The translations under genes and the position numbers were made by a program. The notes under the pieces are model-generated. The model was not told the origin of the DNA, ran no database searches, and was given only the letters and a program-made list of their open reading frames with translations. This document shows, one piece after another, positions 60,447 to 64,000 of a DNA stretch of 64,000 nt. Numbering within the stretch: position 1 is the first letter of the stretch; each line of letters opens with the position of its first letter. Origin of the DNA: Pontibacter coccineus (lineage in GTDB: Bacteria > Bacteroidota > Bacteroidia > Cytophagales > Hymenobacteraceae); contig NZ_JAUOTN010000003.1 of NCBI RefSeq assembly GCF_030546575.1, positions 186,001 to 250,000 on the forward strand, read 5' to 3'.

Positions 60447-61169
60447 ATGAAGAAACTGCTATCCCTCCTTGCACTCCTCTTTACGACTGCCAGCACTCAA
60501 GCCCAGGATTGGCCTAACCTGAAAAAATACGAGGCCTCCAATCAGGAGATCATCGCCTCATCCAAATACCCGAAAGCTGTCTTTATGGGCAACTCGATCA
60601 CAGAGGGGTGGTGGCAACAGCGTCCGGAGTTCTTTGAGAAGCATGGTTTTGCAGGAAGAGGAATCGGTGGGCAAACGACGCCGCAGATGCTAATACGATT
60701 TACCCCTGATGTGATCAACCTGAAGCCTGAGGTGGTGGTGATTCTGGCTGGAACCAATGACATTGCGGGAAACACAGGGCCTTCCTCCGTGAAAATGATC
60801 ACAGATAACCTGGCGGCCATGGCGCAGCTGGCAAAAGCCAATGGAATCAAGGTCGTGCTGAGTTCGATATTGCCCGTGAAGGAGTATCCCTGGAGCAAGG
60901 ATGCTGACGCGGTAGGCATGATCGCGCAGGTGAATACCTGGATGAAGCGTTATGCAGCCGAGCAGGGCTTTGTTTACCTGGATTATTTCGCTGCGATGGC
61001 AGATGAGGAGCAGGGATTGAAGAAGGAGTACTCAGGCGACGGTGTACATCCGGATCTGAAGGGATATGCTGTGATGGAGCCACTGGTGCTGAAAGCAGTT
61101 GAGGATGCCCTGAAACAGGGGAAGAAGGATCCTAAGAAAACTAAATCCTCCAGGACCAAAAGCCTTTAA
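60447..61169 (+). CDS. Secreted SGNH/GDSL-family esterase
   Basis: A 240-residue protein with signal peptide (MKKLLSLLALLFTTASTQAQ). The four SGNH blocks are present: block I AVFMGNSITEGWW (nucleophile Ser), block II FAGRGIGGQTTPQML (Gly), block III EVVVILAGTNDIAGN (Asn) and block V YSGDGVHPDLKGYAVM (Asp and His). Such enzymes remove acyl or acetyl groups from glycans or lipids. A basic C-terminal tail (KQGKKDPKKTKSSRTK) is unusual for the group. It lies 58 bp before a LacI regulator on the same strand and near a GH92-like gene, so it may deacetylate the glycan used by the following locus. Function on a specific substrate is not predictable. Confidence 0.92.
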   Translation: MKKLLSLLALLFTTASTQAQDWPNLKKYEASNQEIIASSKYPKAVFMGNSITEGWWQQRPEFFEKHGFAGRGIGGQTTPQMLIRFTPDVINLKPEVVVILAGTNDIAGNTGPSSVKMITDNLAAMAQLAKANGIKVVLSSILPVKEYPWSKDADAVGMIAQVNTWMKRYAAEQGFVYLDYFAAMADEEQGLKKEYSGDGVHPDLKGYAVMEPLVLKAVEDALKQGKKDPKKTKSSRTKSL

Positions 61170-61226
61170 GTTTATTTTCTCTTCCTGAAGGAAGCATCAT
61201 CTTAACCGCTACTGCTATACCTTAAA

Positions 61227-62258
61227 TTGAAATCCAAGCGACCCTCCATCAAAGACATTGCATCATACATCAATGTCTCCGTAACCACTGTATCTTTCGT
61301 CTTGAACGGCAAGGGGCCGGAGATGCGTATTTCTGAGGAAGTTATCCAGAAGATACTCAATTACGCCAAAGAGATCAATTACACTCCCAACCAGCTTGCA
61401 CAAAGCCTGCGCACCGGCAAGTCGAACGTGATCGTTTTCATGGTGGAGGACATCTCCAACCCCTTCTTTGCACGGCTAGCCCGCATCATTGAAGTCACTG
61501 CCTATAAGAAAGGCTACAAGGTTATTTTCTGCAGCAACGAGAACGATGACCGGCATACCGAAGAGCTCCTCCAGGTTTTCAGGGACCAGAAAGTAACCGG
61601 TTATATTATTATACCTTCGGCAGGGGCCAAAAAGCAGATCATGGCCTTGTTGGAGGAAGACGTTCCGATGATCCTCTTCGACCGCTATTTCCCTGAGCTG
61701 GAAACGAATTATGTCGTGATCGACAATGGAAATGCTACTTACAAGGCCACCAGGCATCTTATTGGGAATGGTTACAGGAACATTGGCTTTGTAACGATTG
61801 CGTCGAAACAGACCCAGATGATGGACCGCCTGAAGGGGTATAACAAGGCGGTGAAAGAGGCGAAGCTCCAAAGCCGTGTGCTCGAACTGCCGTTTGTAAA
61901 GGCTTCGGAAGGAGAGGGGTTGATGCGGCACTTCTTTGAGGCGAATCCGGAACTGGATGCCGTTTTCTTTGCAACCAACTATTTGACCCAACGTGGCTTG
62001 CTGGTGATGCGGGAGTATTTGCCCGGCAAGCTTAATGAGTGGGGCATTATGACATTTGATGATAACGAGTTCTTCCGGATCCATACACCTTCTATTTCTG
62101 CGGTGGCCCAGCCGCTGGAAGAAATCGGTAACAAACTGATGGAAATCATGCTGGAGCTGCTGAAGCATAATGAGAAGAGAACCGTGCATCAGGTGGTGCT
62201 GAAGTCAGAATTGAAAGTGCGGGATTCCTCTAAGGCGAAAGACGCCAACAGCATTTAA
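61227..62258 (+). CDS. LacI-family transcriptional regulator before the GH92-like gene
   Basis: A 343-residue regulator with a TTG start: no ATG lies before the HTH, and the TTG gives MKSKRPSIKDIASYINVSVT with the HTH at residues 6-27, as in the family. The rest is a standard LacI ligand domain (VIVFMVEDISNPFFARLA, VTGYIIIPSAG, VPMILFDRYFPE, NGYRNIGFVTI, LDAVFFATNYLTQRGL, WGIMTFDDNEFFRI, SAVAQPLEEIGNKLMEIML). It is the closest regulator to the GH92-like gene that starts 176 bp later, and a palindromic LacI-type site lies just before that gene. GCTATACCTT, the inverse of the recurring decamer, sits directly upstream of its start. Confidence 0.92.
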   Translation: MKSKRPSIKDIASYINVSVTTVSFVLNGKGPEMRISEEVIQKILNYAKEINYTPNQLAQSLRTGKSNVIVFMVEDISNPFFARLARIIEVTAYKKGYKVIFCSNENDDRHTEELLQVFRDQKVTGYIIIPSAGAKKQIMALLEEDVPMILFDRYFPELETNYVVIDNGNATYKATRHLIGNGYRNIGFVTIASKQTQMMDRLKGYNKAVKEAKLQSRVLELPFVKASEGEGLMRHFFEANPELDAVFFATNYLTQRGLLVMREYLPGKLNEWGIMTFDDNEFFRIHTPSISAVAQPLEEIGNKLMEIMLELLKHNEKRTVHQVVLKSELKVRDSSKAKDANSI

Positions 62259-62410
62259 TAACATCTGCTTATTCTATTCGGGCCCCCGTGCATCAAAAAT
62301 GTAAGGGCTCCTGCTAAGGGAATTACCTGTGTGTCCGACCCTTTTTCCTTTCTAATCTTCGGACAAAGGGAACATCTTTTTTGCAAATCAGGGATATTTT
62401 CGCTTTTTTG

Positions 62411-62424
62411 CTAAAACGATTTAG
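62411..62424. promoter_or_regulatory. LacI-type operator before the GH92-like gene
   Basis: CTAAAACGATTTAG is a 14-bp palindrome with arms CTAAA/TTTAG and the central CG of LacI operators. It ends 10 bp before the start codon at 62435, a position where binding would block transcription or initiation. Confidence 0.5.
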
Positions 62425-62434
62425 GAATCACGTC

Positions 62435-64000
62435 ATGAACAAGTATACACTCAAGGTCTTAGGAGTTCTATGCGGATTAGTATTGGGTAGCTGCTCTACG
62501 GTTCAGAAAGCTGTTGTAGAGCCCGTAGACTATGTTAATCCCTATATGGGGAATATAAGTCACCTGCTGGTGCCGACGTACCCGACCATGCACCTGCCGA
62601 ACGGGATGCTCCGCGTTTACCCCGAGCGGGACGACTACACAGGAGTCCGCCTTCGGGGCCTTCCCGTAGCAGTTACCAGTCACAGGGGGAGCTCTGCTTT
62701 TAGTCTGAGCCCCTATCAGGGTCCTGCGTCAGGGTTGCAGTCTGTTATCAGGTATAGCTACGATCGGGAAAAGATCACCCCCTATTCCTACTATGTCTAC
62801 CTCGACGAGCAGGAAATGGACGTGCATTACGGGCTTTCCTCGCAAGCTGCCCTTTATGAGATCAACTTTGGGCGTCAGGAAGACACTTACCTGGTAGTCA
62901 GTTCCAGGCAGGGGCAACTGGATTGGGACGGAAAGGCCCTCTCCGGCTACCAGGAACTGGCAAACAACACGCGCATCTATGTTTATATCGAACCTGAAAC
63001 GCAGCCCACAGAGGTTTCTGTGTTACACGAAGGAAAGCTTTCAGCCGGGACTTCTGCCACTGGCCGGGAAGCGAGCCTGGTCATCGAATATCCTGCTTCG
63101 CAGCAGTCGGTAAGGCTGCGCTACGGTATCTCCTTTATTGATGCCGCTCAGGCCAGGCAGAATATGCTTCGTGAAGTAGCTGGAAAGAGCATAGCAGATC
63201 TACAAACTGTGGCTCGCAAGCAGTGGAACGAAGCGCTGGGGAAGATAAACATCGCCGGTGGTTCCCCGGATGAACGTACTGTCTTCTATACCTCCCTGTA
63301 CCGCACCTTCGAGCGGCCGGTTAACATCACGGAAGATGGCCGGTACTTCAGTGCCTTCGACGGGAAAGTGCACAAAGCAGATCGTAATTTCTATACCGAC
63401 GATTGGATCTGGGATTCTTACCGGGCGCACCACCCGCTGAACGTGCTGATCGATCCGGCCAAGGAAGAAGACATCCTGAACTCCTTCGTGCTGATGGCCC
63501 AGCAAATGGACGAGTTCTGGCTGCCGACTTTCCCTGAGATCACGGGCGACAGCAGGCGAATGAACTCCAATCATGGCGTACCCACGCTGCTGGATGCCTG
63601 GCGCAAAGGCCTTCGCAACTTCGATTTGAAAGCTGGCTATGAGGCTGCAAAAAATGCCATTACAGAGAAAACACTGGCTCCCTGGTCGGCAGCCCCTGCC
63701 GGAGAGCTCGATCGTTTTTACAAGGAGAAAGGCTATATCCCAGCGTTAAGGCCAGGAGAAAAAGAATACATCCCGGAGGTGCATTCATTTGAGCGACGTC
63801 AGGCAATTGCCGTTACGTTGGGAACTGCCTACGACCAATGGGCGCTGGCCGGGATTGCCGATGAACTCGGCTACCGCGAGGATGCGAAATTCTTTCAGGA
63901 AAAGTCTTACAACTACAGGCACCTGTTTAATCCCAAGACCGGGTTCTTCCATCCGAAAGATTCTACCGGAAACTTCATCGAGCCATTCGATTACAAATTC
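62435..64000 (+). CDS. GH92-like exo-alpha-mannosidase lipoprotein, 3' end beyond window
   Basis: The frame is open from ATG 62435 to the right edge (522 codons). The signal ends in a lipobox (LCGLVLGSC, Cys at 20). The N-terminal beta domain begins DYVNPYMGNISHLLVP, then 'TMHLPNGMLRVYPERDDY' and VTSHRGSSAFSLSP, a divergent form of the GH92 start (YVNPxIGT). The catalytic (alpha/alpha)6 part is recognisable: VFYTSLYRTFERPVNI, FYTDDWIWDSYRAHHPL, LPTFPEITGDSRRMNSNHGV, LLDAWRKGLRNFDLKAGYEA and TLGTAYDQWALAGIADELG. GH92 enzymes are calcium-dependent exo-alpha-mannosidases of PULs. The YVNPYMGN variant suggests a less-studied subgroup. Regulated, by position, by the adjacent LacI protein. Confidence 0.87.
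   Translation, partial: MNKYTLKVLGVLCGLVLGSCSTVQKAVVEPVDYVNPYMGNISHLLVPTYPTMHLPNGMLRVYPERDDYTGVRLRGLPVAVTSHRGSSAFSLSPYQGPASGLQSVIRYSYDREKITPYSYYVYLDEQEMDVHYGLSSQAALYEINFGRQEDTYLVVSSRQGQLDWDGKALSGYQELANNTRIYVYIEPETQPTEVSVLHEGKLSAGTSATGREASLVIEYPASQQSVRLRYGISFIDAAQARQNMLREVAGKSIADLQTVARKQWNEALGKINIAGGSPDERTVFYTSLYRTFERPVNITEDGRYFSAFDGKVHKADRNFYTDDWIWDSYRAHHPLNVLIDPAKEEDILNSFVLMAQQMDEFWLPTFPEITGDSRRMNSNHGVPTLLDAWRKGLRNFDLKAGYEAAKNAITEKTLAPWSAAPAGELDRFYKEKGYIPALRPGEKEYIPEVHSFERRQAIAVTLGTAYDQWALAGIADELGYREDAKFFQEKSYNYRHLFNPKTGFFHPKDSTGNFIEPFDYKF

Noticed and set aside
1..64000. CRISPR arrays and complete insertion sequences
   Set aside because: No direct repeats with regular unique spacers and no intact transposase were seen; the only regular arrays are the coding repeats and the six palindromes.

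Overview
The window looks like the chromosome of a Bacteroidota species from the Cytophagales, most likely Hymenobacteraceae (Pontibacter-like). This is inferred from three complete SusC/SusD pairs, a giant adhesin with a type IX secretion (type B) C-terminal signature followed by PorP/SprF and OmpA genes, many lipoboxes, few Shine-Dalgarno sequences and moderate GC. No rRNA gene, intact tRNA gene, CRISPR array or complete insertion sequence was found.

Layout. 0-3.1 kb: the end of a Crp-type regulator that carries a second, AraC-type HTH, a gene-poor gap, then apolipoprotein N-acyltransferase. 3.2-12.8 kb: a three-gene surface-adhesin locus (2435-aa T9SS substrate, PorP/SprF, OmpA-like). 13.0-28.1 kb: PUL 1, with a divergent ROK repressor, then an unknown lipoprotein, a DUF5689-type lipoprotein, SusC, SusD, an endonuclease/exonuclease/phosphatase (EEP) enzyme, a PafA-like phosphatase/phosphodiesterase, a GlcNAc 2-epimerase and a FucP-type sugar transporter. 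28.3-41.0 kb: PUL 2, with a minus-strand N-acetylhexosamine salvage operon (nucleotidyltransferase, NahK-like kinase, CBM9-like protein, GH109), two LacI-type regulators, and a SusC/SusD pair preceded by palindromic LacI-type operators. 41.4-43.8 kb: a mobile-element scar with a truncated tyrosine-recombinase N-terminus, the mobile mystery protein A/B (HTH/Fic) pair behind six regularly spaced palindromes, a tRNA-3'-end-like remnant and an ankyrin-like fragment. 43.9-53.5 kb: PUL 3, with ECF sigma, FecR anti-sigma, SusC, SusD, phosphodiester glycosidase (uncovering-enzyme family), a secreted PHP phosphodiesterase and a sugar isomerase-like TIM barrel. 53.6-58 kb: a broken SGNH hydrolase, a small unknown protein, and a minus operon of LpxH-like phosphoesterase, glycosyltransferase and GH1. 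58-64 kb: a POT peptide transporter, an SGNH hydrolase, a LacI regulator, and the first 522 codons of a GH92-like alpha-mannosidase that runs off the right edge.

How it fits together. PUL 1 and PUL 3 use unrelated genes and unrelated regulators but share one unusual theme: extracytoplasmic cleavage of phosphoester or phosphodiester bonds next to a glycan importer. With the epimerase in PUL 1 and the HexNAc kinase in PUL 2, the window reads as an island for harvesting phosphodiester-linked, amino-sugar-rich glycans such as teichoic acids, phosphorylated capsules or phosphomannans. The substrate is inference. The enzyme families are read from conserved motifs in the translations; no database search was run.
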